The notes: generated by a model from the sequence alone, not told the origin. A DNA stretch of 64,000 bases from Candidatus Arthromitus sp. SFB-turkey (GCF_001655775.1 NZ_LXFF01000033.1:19787-83786); one strand, 5' to 3'; counted from the first letter of the stretch, positions 1 to 8,355 are shown. Numbers and translations: made by a program.

Positions 1-1065
1 ATTATGTATTTGCCATCAATTGTTTTAGCTAGATTATCTAACATACATGTAAATATTTTCATAATTCTTATGGGAATTATTGCTATTATATATTCTTACA
101 CAGGAGGAATTAAATCCGTTTTATGGACTGATTTTATACAAGGTGTTGTTTTAATTGTAGGTGTTGTAGGTACACTAGTATTTATAGGTTTAAAGGTTAA
201 TGGTGGATTTCCAGAAATATTTAACACTTTGTTTGAACAGGGAAAATTCTTATCAAGTAATGAGGTAATATTTGATCCAAATATTTTAAAAACAAGTATA
301 TTTATGATTTTAGTTGGAGGAGGACTTAATACATTTTCTTCATATATATCAAGTCAAGATGTTGTACAAAGATTTACAACTACAACAGATATAAAACAAT
401 TAAATAGAATGACTTATACTAATGGAATTTTATCAATAGTTGTTGCAACGCTTTTTTATTTAATTGGTACAGCGCTTTTTGTATTTTACAGGCAAAATCC
501 AGAGTTATTAATGACAGCTCAACAAGATCAAATTTATGCTTCTTTCATAGCATATCAACTTCCTGCTGGAGTAACAGGAATATTATTAGCAGCTATATAT
601 GCAGCGTCACAATCAACTTTATCAACAGGATTAAACTCAGTTGCTACAAGTTGGACACTTGATATACAAAATTTTATAACAAAAGATTTAAGTTTTAAGA
701 AACAAACAAAAATTGCACAATTAATTTCATTATTAGTTGGAATAATTTCCATTGTAGTTTCAATAATTCTTGCAAGTAGTGAAATTAAATCAGCTTATGA
801 GTGGTTTAATGGATTTATTGGAGCAGTACTTGGAGTTCTTGCTGGAATATTTGTTTTAGGAGTTGTGTATAAAAAAGCTACAAAACTTGGAGCTTATGTT
901 GGATTTATTGTTGCTACTATAGTTGTACTTGCTTTAAAATATAAATTATTAAATGTAGATGTTTCAATTTGGGCATATTCTTTAATAACAATAGTTGTTA
1001 CAGTTGTTGTTGGAATTATTGTTAGTTTATTTAGTAAAGAAAAAAATGAGTATAATACTAATTAG
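1..1065 (+). CDS. Sodium:solute symporter (SSS family), 5' truncated by window edge
   Basis: C-terminal part (at least 354 residues) of a Na+-coupled solute symporter of the SSS/LeuT-fold class. The reading frame is open to the first base, so the N-terminus lies outside. About nine hydrophobic helices are visible. The family's mid-protein region is present: SSQDVVQRF near residue 117, then STLSTGLNS near residue 205 after a helix rich in small residues. The next two genes, a YhcH/NanQ-type protein 10 bases downstream and a ROK kinase, are typical sialic-acid catabolism partners, so N-acetylneuraminate is the most likely substrate. That is inference from context; SSS proteins also carry sugars, proline and pantothenate. 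Inner membrane. Confidence 0.85.
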   Translation: MMYLPSIVLARLSNIHVNIFIILMGIIAIIYSYTGGIKSVLWTDFIQGVVLIVGVVGTLVFIGLKVNGGFPEIFNTLFEQGKFLSSNEVIFDPNILKTSIFMILVGGGLNTFSSYISSQDVVQRFTTTTDIKQLNRMTYTNGILSIVVATLFYLIGTALFVFYRQNPELLMTAQQDQIYASFIAYQLPAGVTGILLAAIYAASQSTLSTGLNSVATSWTLDIQNFITKDLSFKKQTKIAQLISLLVGIISIVVSIILASSEIKSAYEWFNGFIGAVLGVLAGIFVLGVVYKKATKLGAYVGFIVATIVVLALKYKLLNVDVSIWAYSLITIVVTVVVGIIVSLFSKEKNEYNTN

Positions 1066-1075
1066 GAGTGATTAA

Positions 1076-1531
1076 ATGATTTTTGGAAATATTAAGTATT
1101 CAGATATGTATTCTTCTATGAGTGGGGAAGTTAAAAAAGTTATTGATTTTATTAAGAGTACTGATCTTTCTAATTTTTCAAAAGGAATTCATGAAATTGA
1201 AGGAAAAGATTTTTTTGTAAATATAGTGGAATATAATTTGAAGGATGAGGATTGTGGTTTTTGGGAAGCACATAGAAAATATTTAGATGTGCATTTTATG
1301 ATTAGTGGTTCAGAGAGAATAAAAATGAATTTTTTGGAGAATTCAAAGGTAAAAGATTATAAAGAGGAAGATGATTTTGTATCTTTTGAAGGTGGAAAAG
1401 AAAATTCATATGTTGATTTAGGTGATGGAGATTTTTTAGTTTGTTATCCTCATGATGTGCATATGACTGCAATTAAAATCAAAGATAATGATTATGTAAA
1501 AAAAGCTATTTTTAAAGTTAAAATAACATAA
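1076..1531 (+). CDS. nanQ: YhcH/YjgK/YiaL family protein, probable N-acetylneuraminate anomerase
   Basis: 151-residue cupin-like protein of the YhcH/YjgK/YiaL (DUF386) family. E. coli NanQ of this family interconverts sialic acid anomers. Family hallmarks are visible: FWEAHRKYLDVHF at residues 62-74 supplies E64, H66 and H73 as likely metal ligands, and CYPHDVHM at 123-130 supplies H126 and H129. Length is normal for the family. GGAG precedes the ATG with good spacing, and the gene starts 10 bases after the symporter, so the two are co-transcribed. A strong hairpin terminator follows. The alternative name, beta-galactosidase subunit beta, rests on older homology. Sialic-acid function is supported mainly by the neighbours. 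Confidence 0.85.
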   Translation: MIFGNIKYSDMYSSMSGEVKKVIDFIKSTDLSNFSKGIHEIEGKDFFVNIVEYNLKDEDCGFWEAHRKYLDVHFMISGSERIKMNFLENSKVKDYKEEDDFVSFEGGKENSYVDLGDGDFLVCYPHDVHMTAIKIKDNDYVKKAIFKVKIT

Positions 1532-1541
1532 AAATTTTTTA

Positions 1542-1577
1542 GGATATTTTATTTATTTAAAATATCCTTTTTTATAT
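1542..1577 (+). terminator. Rho-independent terminator after nanQ-like gene
   Basis: Perfect 10-bp stem GGATATTTTA / TAAAATATCC with a 6-base loop, followed directly by seven T residues. Confidence 0.9.
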
Positions 1578-1644
1578 AACTTTACTTTAAAAAATTAAAA
1601 ATATATACTAATTAAAGATACTTTAGAGAATGGAGTGGTTTGTT

Positions 1645-2583
1645 TTGGATTTAAAATTTTGCTTAGCTTTTGATGTTGGGGGAACTTTTATAAAATATGC
1701 TATTGTTGATAATTCTGGAAAAATTCATTTAAAAGATAAAGTAGAGACTCCAGGATTTCCAGCAAAAGAAACAATTCCTAGAACAATGGGGAATATTTTT
1801 GATAATTTAAGAAATAAATTTGATATAAGTTGTTTTGGAATTTCAACTGCAGGTCAAATAAATGTAGACAAAGGTTTTGTTGAATATGCTACGGATAATT
1901 TACCTGGTTATTCTGGAACTGATTTTGTAGAGACTATTGGTAAGAAATTTAACTTACCTGTATTTGTTGATAATGATGTTAATTCTGCAGCTGCTGGTGA
2001 AATGTGGGTTGGAAGTGCGAAAGAAACTAAAAATTTTTTATGTGTAACTCTTGGAACAGGAGTTGGAGGAGCAATTGTTATAAATGGAGAAATTCATAGA
2101 GGAGCTAATTTTTCAGCAGGAGAAATCGGACATTTCATTATTGTTCCAGAAGGAGATAAATGTACTTGTGGGAAATATGGATGTTATGAAAGATATGCTT
2201 CTACTTCTGCACTTATAAGAATGTATAAAGAAGAACTTATTAATAGTGGTTTACAAGTTAATGATAATTATACTGGAGAGTATATTGTTGATTTGTATTA
2301 TAAGGGAGATAAAATTTCTAAGAAAGTTTATGAGAAGTTTTTAGATTACATATCTTATGGTATTGCAAACTTAACTCATATACTAGATCCAGGAACAATT
2401 ATAATAGGCGGTGGTATATCAGCTCAGGGAAAACCATTTTTTGATGAAATAAATTCTAGATTTAAAAAGTATGTTAATGAAACTTATTGTAAAAATACAG
2501 TCATAAAACAAGCTAGTCTTTTAAATGATGCAGGTGTAATTGGTGCGGCATTTAATGCATTTTCATCTGCGAAAATAATATAA
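1645..2583 (+). CDS. ROK family sugar kinase (N-acetylmannosamine kinase or glucokinase type)
   Basis: Cytoplasmic ROK kinase of 312 residues. The ATP-binding phosphate-1 motif DVGGT lies about 10 residues from the start, the catalytic region FVDNDVNSAA near residue 110, and the ROK zinc motif CTCGKYGC with an upstream GH near residues 163-180. An ATG at 1630 is in frame, but it overlaps the GGAG at 1632-1635. That GGAG is ideally placed 9 bases before TTG 1645, so I choose TTG. It follows the symporter and NanQ-like genes, so N-acetylmannosamine is a reasonable substrate, but glucokinase cannot be excluded by sequence alone. A terminator separates it from the upstream gene, so it may have its own promoter. 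Confidence 0.8.
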   Translation: MDLKFCLAFDVGGTFIKYAIVDNSGKIHLKDKVETPGFPAKETIPRTMGNIFDNLRNKFDISCFGISTAGQINVDKGFVEYATDNLPGYSGTDFVETIGKKFNLPVFVDNDVNSAAAGEMWVGSAKETKNFLCVTLGTGVGGAIVINGEIHRGANFSAGEIGHFIIVPEGDKCTCGKYGCYERYASTSALIRMYKEELINSGLQVNDNYTGEYIVDLYYKGDKISKKVYEKFLDYISYGIANLTHILDPGTIIIGGGISAQGKPFFDEINSRFKKYVNETYCKNTVIKQASLLNDAGVIGAAFNAFSSAKII

Positions 2584-2616
2584 AATTTAAATTTATTATA
2601 TTTTGGAGGTATAAAA

Positions 2617-3168
2617 TTGGCTGTTTTATTGATTCCTATTGCTCTTGCTTTAGATGCTTTTGGTGTATCACTTAGCCTTGGTTTTTCAAACAAGTATAGA
2701 TTTAAACAACTTATGATGTTTTGTTTAAGTTTTGGTTTCTTTCAATTTTTATTTTCTTTTTTTGGTGGAATTTTTGGAGATTTGGTTAATTCTTATATAT
2801 TGGCAATTCCTAAAGTTGTTGGTGGAATTGTAATTTTAATTGTTGGGATTATGATGTTTAAAGAAGCTTTTTCAAATAATGAAGATGAGGAAGAATTAGA
2901 AAAAAAGTTATTTAATAATTTATACATAACCCTTGGAATTTCAGTTAGTATAGACGCTTTAGTTGTAGGGTTTACGGCATATAATGTATACAATTTTAAA
3001 TTAATATTTTTAAATACTTTGTTAGTTGGAGTTGTTACATTATTACTTTGTGTTTTTGCAGTATTATTATCTATGTATTTAAGAAAAGTAAAATTTATTG
3101 CAAGATATGCAGATTTTTTAGGGGGAATAATGTTAATACTTTTTGGACTTAAGATGATTTTTTCATAA
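2617..3168 (+). CDS. mntP: MntP-family (DUF204) manganese efflux pump-like membrane protein
   Basis: 183-residue membrane protein with six predicted helices arranged as two related halves. Each half carries the family's acidic helix motif: ALDAFGVSLSLGF near residue 11 and SVSIDALVVGF near residue 110. In MntP these Asp residues lie in the Mn2+ path. The start is TTG with TTGGAGGT seven bases before it. The gene lies 33 bases after the ROK kinase and may be co-transcribed with it. Sporulation protein YtaF belongs to the same family, but the length and first motif fit MntP better. Mn2+ specificity is family knowledge. I found no manganese riboswitch in the short gap upstream. Confidence 0.75.
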   Translation: MAVLLIPIALALDAFGVSLSLGFSNKYRFKQLMMFCLSFGFFQFLFSFFGGIFGDLVNSYILAIPKVVGGIVILIVGIMMFKEAFSNNEDEEELEKKLFNNLYITLGISVSIDALVVGFTAYNVYNFKLIFLNTLLVGVVTLLLCVFAVLLSMYLRKVKFIARYADFLGGIMLILFGLKMIFS

Positions 3169-3192
3169 AATTATAGTATAATTATTTTAAGT

Positions 3193-3224
3193 ATTAACAA
3201 GCTTTTAGGCTTGTTAATTTTTTA
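3193..3224 (+). terminator. Terminator after mntP-like gene
   Basis: Stem TTAACAAGC / GCTTGTTAA with loop TTTTAG, followed by a T tract. Confidence 0.9.
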
Positions 3225-3253
3225 TTATATTTAGTTATTTAGAGGTAGTTGTT

Positions 3254-3667
3254 ATGGAAAATACAGATATTTTAAGTAAGGCTGGTCTAAAAATAACAAA
3301 ACCAAGAAACATTGTTCTTAATATATTTAAAAATACAGATAAGATTTTGAATGCGTCAGAAGTTTATGAAATTTGCAAAAATGAAGGTTTTGACATTAAT
3401 TTATCTACGGTTTATAGGATTTGTGAAATATTTTCTTCTAAGAAAATTTTAGATAAAGTGATTAATAGTAATAGAGTAAATGGATATAAAATTTCTATAA
3501 CATCTCATGTTCATAAGTTAAGTTGTAATCTTTGTAAAAAAACAATAGAAATAAATTGTCCTTTTAATATTTTAAGTCAATATATAGAAACAAATACGGG
3601 ATTTACATTAACAAAACATGATATAGATATATCAGGTATTTGTAATGAATGCAAAAACAAGAACTAA
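3254..3667 (+). CDS. zur: Fur-family metalloregulator, probably Zur
   Basis: 137-residue Fur-family repressor: N-terminal winged helix (LKITKPRNIVLNIF ... STVYRICEIF) and C-terminal dimerisation/metal domain. Two CxxC pairs, CNLC and CNEC, form the structural zinc site, and HVHK precedes the first. AGAGGT precedes the ATG. It faces the znuB-znuC genes, with znuA just beyond, which argues for zinc as its co-repressor. The other Fur-family gene of the window (20586) looks like PerR, consistent with a division of labour. Metal specificity is not readable from the sequence. Its stop codon overlaps the left arm of a shared bidirectional terminator. Confidence 0.75.
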   Translation: MENTDILSKAGLKITKPRNIVLNIFKNTDKILNASEVYEICKNEGFDINLSTVYRICEIFSSKKILDKVINSNRVNGYKISITSHVHKLSCNLCKKTIEINCPFNILSQYIETNTGFTLTKHDIDISGICNECKNKN

Positions 3668-3690
3668 AAATCTTTAGTTCTTGTTTTTTG
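3653..3690. terminator. Bidirectional terminator between zur and znuB
   Basis: Sixteen-pair stem (core CAAGAACTAAA / TTTAGTTCTTG, flanked by A5/T5) with loop AATC. It overlaps the stop codons of both convergent genes. Confidence 0.9.
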
Positions 3691-4465
3691 TTATTATGAG
3701 ACAAAATAAAAGTATAGAAATTGTTGTTAAGGCGATAGTTCCTCCAGGTGCAGTATTTAAATGATATGATAAAAATAAACCAAGTAATACAGATAATATT
3801 CCAAATATTATAGATAAAATTATTGTTTTGATAAGACCTTGTTTAAATCTAAAAGAAGCTGCAACTGGTATAATCATAATCGATGATACAACTAAAAGAC
3901 CGACAACTTTTATAGATGCAGATATAGTTGCACTTAATAATACTGAAAAAAGTATGTTAAAGAAATGATTGTTGAATTTAGATATATTTGCAAAGTCTTC
4001 ATCTAAGATTACTAAAGCAAATTTTTTATGATATTTAATTAATAATGCTAAGATTATTACGCTTGTACAAATTATAAATATAAGATCATATCTACTAAGA
4101 GTTAAAATACTTCCAAAAATAATACTTTCTATGTTTATATTAACAATCCCACTACTTGATATTATAATTGCAATTCCAAGACTTAAGGTTAAAATTATTG
4201 AAAGAGAAATTTCGGAAAAATTTTTATAATAATTTCTTAGATATTCAATTAAAATAGCACAAACTATTGTGTATCCAATTGACACTAAAAGAGAATTTAA
4301 TCCTAAAACATATGAAAGTGCAACTCCAGCAAAAGAAGCGTGAGAAAGTGTATCACTTATATATGAGTAACGCTTTAAGACAATAAAAGTTCCCATAAAT
4401 GGACAAATTATTGATATAAAAAAGCCTGCAATGAAAGCATTTCTTATAAATTCGTATTTAAACAA
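3674..4465 (-). CDS. znuB: Zinc ABC transporter permease (ABC-3 family)
   Basis: 263-residue polytopic membrane protein of the ABC-3 (ZnuB/MntB/TroC) family with about eight helices. The family segment KRYSYISDTLSHASFAGVAL lies near residue 31, and GLLVVSSIMIIPVAAS near residue 190. It overlaps the end of znuC by 8 bases, indicating translational coupling. The start is TTG at 4465, after a GAGGG about 11 bases away. With ZnuC and the divergent ZnuA it forms a complete metal importer. Manganese is the alternative substrate for this family; the His-rich loop of the neighbouring binding protein favours zinc. Confidence 0.88.
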   Translation of the reverse strand: MFKYEFIRNAFIAGFFISIICPFMGTFIVLKRYSYISDTLSHASFAGVALSYVLGLNSLLVSIGYTIVCAILIEYLRNYYKNFSEISLSIILTLSLGIAIIISSSGIVNINIESIIFGSILTLSRYDLIFIICTSVIILALLIKYHKKFALVILDEDFANISKFNNHFFNILFSVLLSATISASIKVVGLLVVSSIMIIPVAASFRFKQGLIKTIILSIIFGILSVLLGLFLSYHLNTAPGGTIALTTISILLFCLIITKNKN

Positions 4466-5123
4466 GATAAATACTGCCCTCGTTAATTAAAAATATTTTG
4501 TTAGCGTAACTCATTGAAAAATTTTTATTATGTTCAACTACAAGTATTGTTATATTTTGATTATTCAATTCTTTTAAATTATCATATATCATGACTTTAC
4601 TTTCTTCATCTAAATTATTAGTTGGTTCATCAACAATTAGTAAATCTGTCCTTTTTAAAAGTGAACGAACTAACATTAATTTTTGAAGTTGTCCTCCCGA
4701 TAATTTCCCAATAAGTGAGTTTAAACAATCAGTTAAATTATATTTTTCAATTAAATTTTTTGCGTGAGAAAAGGGAACTTTTAGTTCTTTTGAGTTATAC
4801 TTTAAAAATTCTTTTACAGTTATTGGAAAGTCTTTATTAAAATTGATTGATTGAGGAATGTAAGAGATATATTTTGTATTTATTTGTATTTTTGATTCAT
4901 CATTTTTAATTAGATTTAAAATTAGTTTCAATAAAGTACTTTTTCCACATCCATTTTTTCCAATTATACAAGCAAAATCTCCAGCATTAATTGAGAAGTT
5001 TACATTTTTGAAAATTTGTTTATTGTTATCAAAACTAAAAGATAAATTTTCTATATTTATGATTTTGTCCGAAAAATAAGTTTCTTTTGTGATTATTTCA
5101 TCTATATTCATAGCTTTTAACAT
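4458..5123 (-). CDS. znuC: Zinc ABC transporter ATP-binding protein
   Basis: ABC ATPase of about 221 residues with Walker A GKNGCGKST, signature LSGGQLQKL, Walker B LLIVDEP and the H-loop VVEHN. An in-frame GTG at 5144 would add seven residues, but it overlaps the promoter region. ATG 5123 has GAGG six bases upstream and is the better start. The gene is transcribed with znuB away from znuA. Its predicted promoter on the minus strand (TTGCAA, 17-base spacer, TATAAT at 5190-5162) overlaps the znuA promoter and a palindrome, so both directions can be repressed together. Peripheral membrane ATPase of the zinc importer. Confidence 0.9.
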   Translation of the reverse strand: MLKAMNIDEIITKETYFSDKIINIENLSFSFDNNKQIFKNVNFSINAGDFACIIGKNGCGKSTLLKLILNLIKNDESKIQINTKYISYIPQSINFNKDFPITVKEFLKYNSKELKVPFSHAKNLIEKYNLTDCLNSLIGKLSGGQLQKLMLVRSLLKRTDLLIVDEPTNNLDEESKVMIYDNLKELNNQNITILVVEHNKNFSMSYANKIFLINEGSIYLV

Positions 5124-5137
5124 AAAAAACCTCGTTA

Positions 5138-5191
5138 TTGACACCTAATATTTTTATATGTATTATAAACTTAATGCAATTCATTTGCAAT
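5138..5191. promoter_or_regulatory. Overlapping divergent znuC/znuA promoters with shared palindromic operator
   Basis: Plus strand: TTGACA (5138-5143), 17 bases, TATTAT (5161-5166), for znuA. Minus strand: TTGCAA (5190-5185), 17 bases, TATAAT (5167-5162), for znuCB. The two -10 boxes overlap. A palindrome TGCAA-TTCAT-TTGCA (5175-5189) covers the minus -35 and the expected plus start site, a fitting Zur operator. It does not match the Bacillus Zur consensus closely. Confidence 0.65.
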
Positions 5192-5222
5192 AATAATATA
5201 AAAATTAAGAGGAGTTTAATTA

Positions 5223-6146
5223 ATGAAGAAAATTTATAACATTATTTGTTTTGTTTTTGGGTTTTTATTTTTAACTTCTTGTACAAGCTCTCAAAAACAG
5301 GGTACTTTGAGTGTTGTTGTAACTTCTAATCCAAATCAAAATCTTATTAAATACATAGCCCAAGATAAAGCAGATTTATATTCTTTGGTTTTTAATTCAT
5401 CTTCTCATGATTTTGAAGTTAAACCGGAAGACATTAGAAGAATAGAGGAAGCAGATGTTGTTTTTTATAATGGATTAGGACTTGATGATAAAGTTTTAGA
5501 ATTTTCTAATGATAAAAGTAAATTTATTAAAACAACAGATGGTGTTACACTAATTGAATTACAAGAAGAACATAGCCATAATCATGATGAGGAAGAGAAT
5601 AATCACGAGAATAATGAAAATGCAGCAGATAATCATACAGAAGAGACTTATTATGATCCACATGTTTGGCTTAGCTTGAAAGAATATAAAATTATGGCTA
5701 AAAATGTTTTAGATAAACTTGTAGAATTAGATCCTGTAAATGAGGAATTTTATGTTAAAAATTATAATGATTTTGTTGTTAGAGCAGACTCTATATACGA
5801 AACATATAAAAGGGATTTTGATACTTTAACTAATAAAGAATTTGTTAGCAATCATGCTTCTTACGGATATTTAGCAAGGGATTTTGGTTTGATAAATAGT
5901 AGTTTATATGATATAAATAACCATGGAGAGGCTAATCCACAAGATATTCAAACTATAGTTGATGTAATTAGAGAGAAAAATATAAAATTAATTATTGGAG
6001 ATGAGTTTGATTCTAATAAGGAGTTAGAGACTATTTCAAATGAAACAGGAGTTAATTATAAAGTTGTTAATAATTTGGAGAGTAAAGGAGATTTCTTTAC
6101 TGAATATGAAAAATTATTAAGTTCGATTTATGATGGTTTAAAGTAG
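5223..6146 (+). CDS. znuA: Zinc ABC transporter substrate-binding lipoprotein
   Basis: 307-residue cluster A-I metal-binding protein. A lipoprotein signal peptide ends in LTSC with C20 as the lipidated cysteine. The metal-binding residues are recognisable: SSHDF (H62), DPHVW at 145-149, SNHASYGY near 210 and GDEFD near 260. A loop rich in His, Asp and Glu (about residues 115-140) is characteristic of zinc-specific members. It captures Zn2+ outside the membrane and delivers it to ZnuB. It diverges from znuCB, with a strong predicted promoter and a palindrome just upstream. AGAGGAG precedes the ATG. Confidence 0.92.
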   Translation: MKKIYNIICFVFGFLFLTSCTSSQKQGTLSVVVTSNPNQNLIKYIAQDKADLYSLVFNSSSHDFEVKPEDIRRIEEADVVFYNGLGLDDKVLEFSNDKSKFIKTTDGVTLIELQEEHSHNHDEEENNHENNENAADNHTEETYYDPHVWLSLKEYKIMAKNVLDKLVELDPVNEEFYVKNYNDFVVRADSIYETYKRDFDTLTNKEFVSNHASYGYLARDFGLINSSLYDINNHGEANPQDIQTIVDVIREKNIKLIIGDEFDSNKELETISNETGVNYKVVNNLESKGDFFTEYEKLLSSIYDGLK

Positions 6147-6158
6147 GAGTATATTTTT

Positions 6159-6527
6159 ATGGAATTTGAAAGCATTGTTTTAATACATAGAAAAGAAGGA
6201 AGATTTTTAGAAGAAGGATATAGAATAAAGGTAGAAACGTGTTTTGAAAATATAAAATCCTTTTATGAAGAAAATGGCTTAGTTTTTTTAGTTTTAAATT
6301 TGGAAGAAGAATTTACAGATGAAAAGTTTGATGAAATATTCGAAAAGTTTTGTTATGACGATTTCGACAAATTAGATGTTAAAATTTATCCAAAAGATAA
6401 TGAATATTACCCTACATTTATAGTTGAGATGAAAAATAATTGTAAGGATGTGCTCCAAGAAAAAATAAATAATATATTAGAATTATTTATGGAAAAAGTA
6501 GTTAAAATTTATTGTAATGATATATAA
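6159..6527 (+). CDS. Conserved clostridial-type hypothetical protein (possibly DUF6762)
   Basis: 122-residue acidic cytoplasmic protein with no signal peptide or membrane helix. It begins MEFESIVLIHRKEGRFLEEG and alternates predicted beta strands with a long C-terminal amphipathic helix. It recalls small clostridial proteins grouped as DUF6762, but I cannot confirm this without a profile search. It starts 12 bases after znuA and is probably read from the znuA promoter. A large hairpin terminator ends the unit. A role in zinc homeostasis is possible from position only. Confidence 0.6.
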   Translation: MEFESIVLIHRKEGRFLEEGYRIKVETCFENIKSFYEENGLVFLVLNLEEEFTDEKFDEIFEKFCYDDFDKLDVKIYPKDNEYYPTFIVEMKNNCKDVLQEKINNILELFMEKVVKIYCNDI

Positions 6528-6550
6528 AATAGTATACAATTAGCAATTAT

Positions 6551-6609
6551 AGCTACCTATTAAAGTTAAGTTTAATTTTTAACTTAGTTTAATAGGTAGT
6601 TTTGTTTTA
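6551..6609 (+). terminator. Terminator after znuA-unknown unit
   Basis: Stem CTACCTATTAAA / TTTAATAGGTAG (6553-6599) with an inner TAAGTT / AACTTA helix, then TTTGTTTT. Confidence 0.85.
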
Positions 6610-6619
6610 GGGGATTATT

Positions 6620-7612
6620 ATGAAAGTGTTAAGAGACATAAGATCGAAAATTATAAATGATCTTGAAAAAGAATTTAAATTTTCAAAAAGTGTAATTTAT
6701 TCAGATACATATAAAAGAAATATAGAAATTTACACCAAAGAAACTTCAAACTTTGTTTTATGTATAAATTTTACAAATTTAAATTCTTATATTAATCTAA
6801 ATAGGGAAATACATAGTTTTTTTAGTTTAAAAGGAATCAAATATAATTTGGTAAATATATTTTTTGTTCCTACTATCAAAGATATTGAAAATACATATTT
6901 TCAAACTGAGTTTTATGAAGAGGCAATTTTTATTGAAGAATCAACAGGTAATATAAAAAGTTTCAATATACATAATGTTGGTTTTTTAAATGTTATAAAA
7001 AATGTAGTAGAAGGTACTTCAAATAAAAGAAGAAGCAAAGTAAAAAATAATCATTTGACAATATTTTTAGTATCTTTAAGTATAATCATTTATTTTATAC
7101 TAGGAACAATTAGTGGAGATATTGTTTCAATTCGAGATGAGGTTTTATTATGGGCTGGAGCTAAGATGGATTTTTTAATAGAAGCAGGAGAATATAATAG
7201 AATTTTTATGTCTCCATTTTTACATAAAAATTTTGTTCAATTGATTGTAGGAATTATAACTTTGTTTTTTACAGGAAGTATTGTTGAAAAAAATATTGGA
7301 AAAATGAATTATATAATTCTTATAATTTTGGGAATATTTTTTGGAAATTTTGCTAGTTATTTAGTTAATTTTTCAAATGTTTTTGGGGTTGGTCTTTATG
7401 TAATAAATTATGCAATAATAGGTGCGTTGTTTATTTTAGCATTTAAGCATAGAGATAAAGTTAATAGGTTGTTTTTTATATTTATATTTTCTTTTATAGG
7501 TATAAATTTATTGAATAGTATGTTTTCAACTAATATAGATAATTTTGGAAGTTTAGCGTCTTTTATATCAGGTATAATATCTATGAAAACATTGGATTTA
7601 TTTAAAAAGTAG
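6620..7612 (+). CDS. Rhomboid-like membrane protein lacking catalytic residues (pseudoprotease)
   Basis: 330 residues: a cytosolic N-terminal part of about 145 residues, then six hydrophobic helices arranged as in rhomboid proteases. The L1/TM2 region SPFLHKNFVQ...GSIVEKNIGK parallels the rhomboid H-x3-H-x3-N...GxxVE pattern, keeping the first His. The catalytic GxSG of TM4 is replaced by GVGLYVIN, and the TM6 histidine region (AHxxG in active enzymes) reads FGSLASF. The oxyanion Asn also appears lost. It therefore looks like an inactive, iRhom-type member. It precedes a second member 35 bases downstream; the two probably form an operon. Function unknown; substrate trapping or membrane-protein handling are guesses. 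Confidence 0.65.
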   Translation: MKVLRDIRSKIINDLEKEFKFSKSVIYSDTYKRNIEIYTKETSNFVLCINFTNLNSYINLNREIHSFFSLKGIKYNLVNIFFVPTIKDIENTYFQTEFYEEAIFIEESTGNIKSFNIHNVGFLNVIKNVVEGTSNKRRSKVKNNHLTIFLVSLSIIIYFILGTISGDIVSIRDEVLLWAGAKMDFLIEAGEYNRIFMSPFLHKNFVQLIVGIITLFFTGSIVEKNIGKMNYIILIILGIFFGNFASYLVNFSNVFGVGLYVINYAIIGALFILAFKHRDKVNRLFFIFIFSFIGINLLNSMFSTNIDNFGSLASFISGIISMKTLDLFKK

Positions 7613-7647
7613 ACTTTAAAGTTAAAATATAAAAAGGAAAAAATATT

Positions 7648-8355
7648 ATGAATGACAAGATTAATGTAAGTGACAATGAAAATTTGAATATCAATTCTGA
7701 TACTATTGAAGTTGATAAGGATAAAATAATCAAAAATTTATCTAAAAGAAAGGTATTCACAGATAATGAAGCTTTTCCATGGTTAAGTATATGTTTAGTA
7801 CTTTTATATGTTTTTGTATATGGGTTTTGTGTTTATGGGAAAGAAAATATAGTTGATGTAGATTTAAGTTCATTACAATTTTTAAAAGTCTCAAATGGAA
7901 GTGAAATTTTAAATGGGAGTTTTATATCACTTATAACAAATATTTTTGTTCACAGAAGTATTTGGGATTTGATAAATACTATATTTATCATAGTTTTTTG
8001 TGGTTTTTTTGTTGAAAGATATATAAAAAGAAGTGTAATTCTAAGTGTGTATGTTATAAGCATTATAATGTTTAATTTGGTATCGTTATTTTTATATCCA
8101 AATTACACTTATTTAGGTTCTTTTACAATTGTTTCGTTTTTAATTGGGATGTGTATATATTTTTCTTATAGGTTTAAGAGATTTGTTATGACCATAGATA
8201 TATACATTTATGTAGCATTGACATTTATTGGATTTTTTATAAGCTACATGGTTAATTTTTATAATATATTTCAGTTTGTGTTATCATATTTAGTTGGAGT
8301 TTTTGTGGTGTTTATTTTAGATACAAAGGCTTTAAGAAAAAGTAGAAAAAGTTAA
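7648..8355 (+). CDS. Second rhomboid-like membrane protein, also catalytically degenerate
   Basis: 235 residues: acidic soluble N-terminus of about 45 residues, then about six helices. The segment ITNIFVHRSIWDLINTIF ... GFFVERYI matches the rhomboid TM2 pattern and, unlike its neighbour, keeps the Asn. The TM4 motif reads YLGSFTIVSFLIG rather than GxSG, so the Ser is displaced, and the TM6 position expected to hold the catalytic His is in YNIFQFVLSYLVG, with no His. It appears inactive. AAGGA precedes the ATG. Its tandem placement with the 6620 gene suggests a pair working together, perhaps as a heteromer. The family call rests on pattern similarity only. Confidence 0.55.
   Translation: MNDKINVSDNENLNINSDTIEVDKDKIIKNLSKRKVFTDNEAFPWLSICLVLLYVFVYGFCVYGKENIVDVDLSSLQFLKVSNGSEILNGSFISLITNIFVHRSIWDLINTIFIIVFCGFFVERYIKRSVILSVYVISIIMFNLVSLFLYPNYTYLGSFTIVSFLIGMCIYFSYRFKRFVMTIDIYIYVALTFIGFFISYMVNFYNIFQFVLSYLVGVFVVFILDTKALRKSRKS

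Noticed and set aside
2584..2616. Manganese riboswitch before the mntP-like gene
   Set aside because: The gap is only 33 bases and holds little besides the ribosome-binding site.
5124..5144. GTG 5144 as the znuC start
   Set aside because: It has no binding site and lies in the promoter region; ATG 5123 has GAGG six bases upstream.
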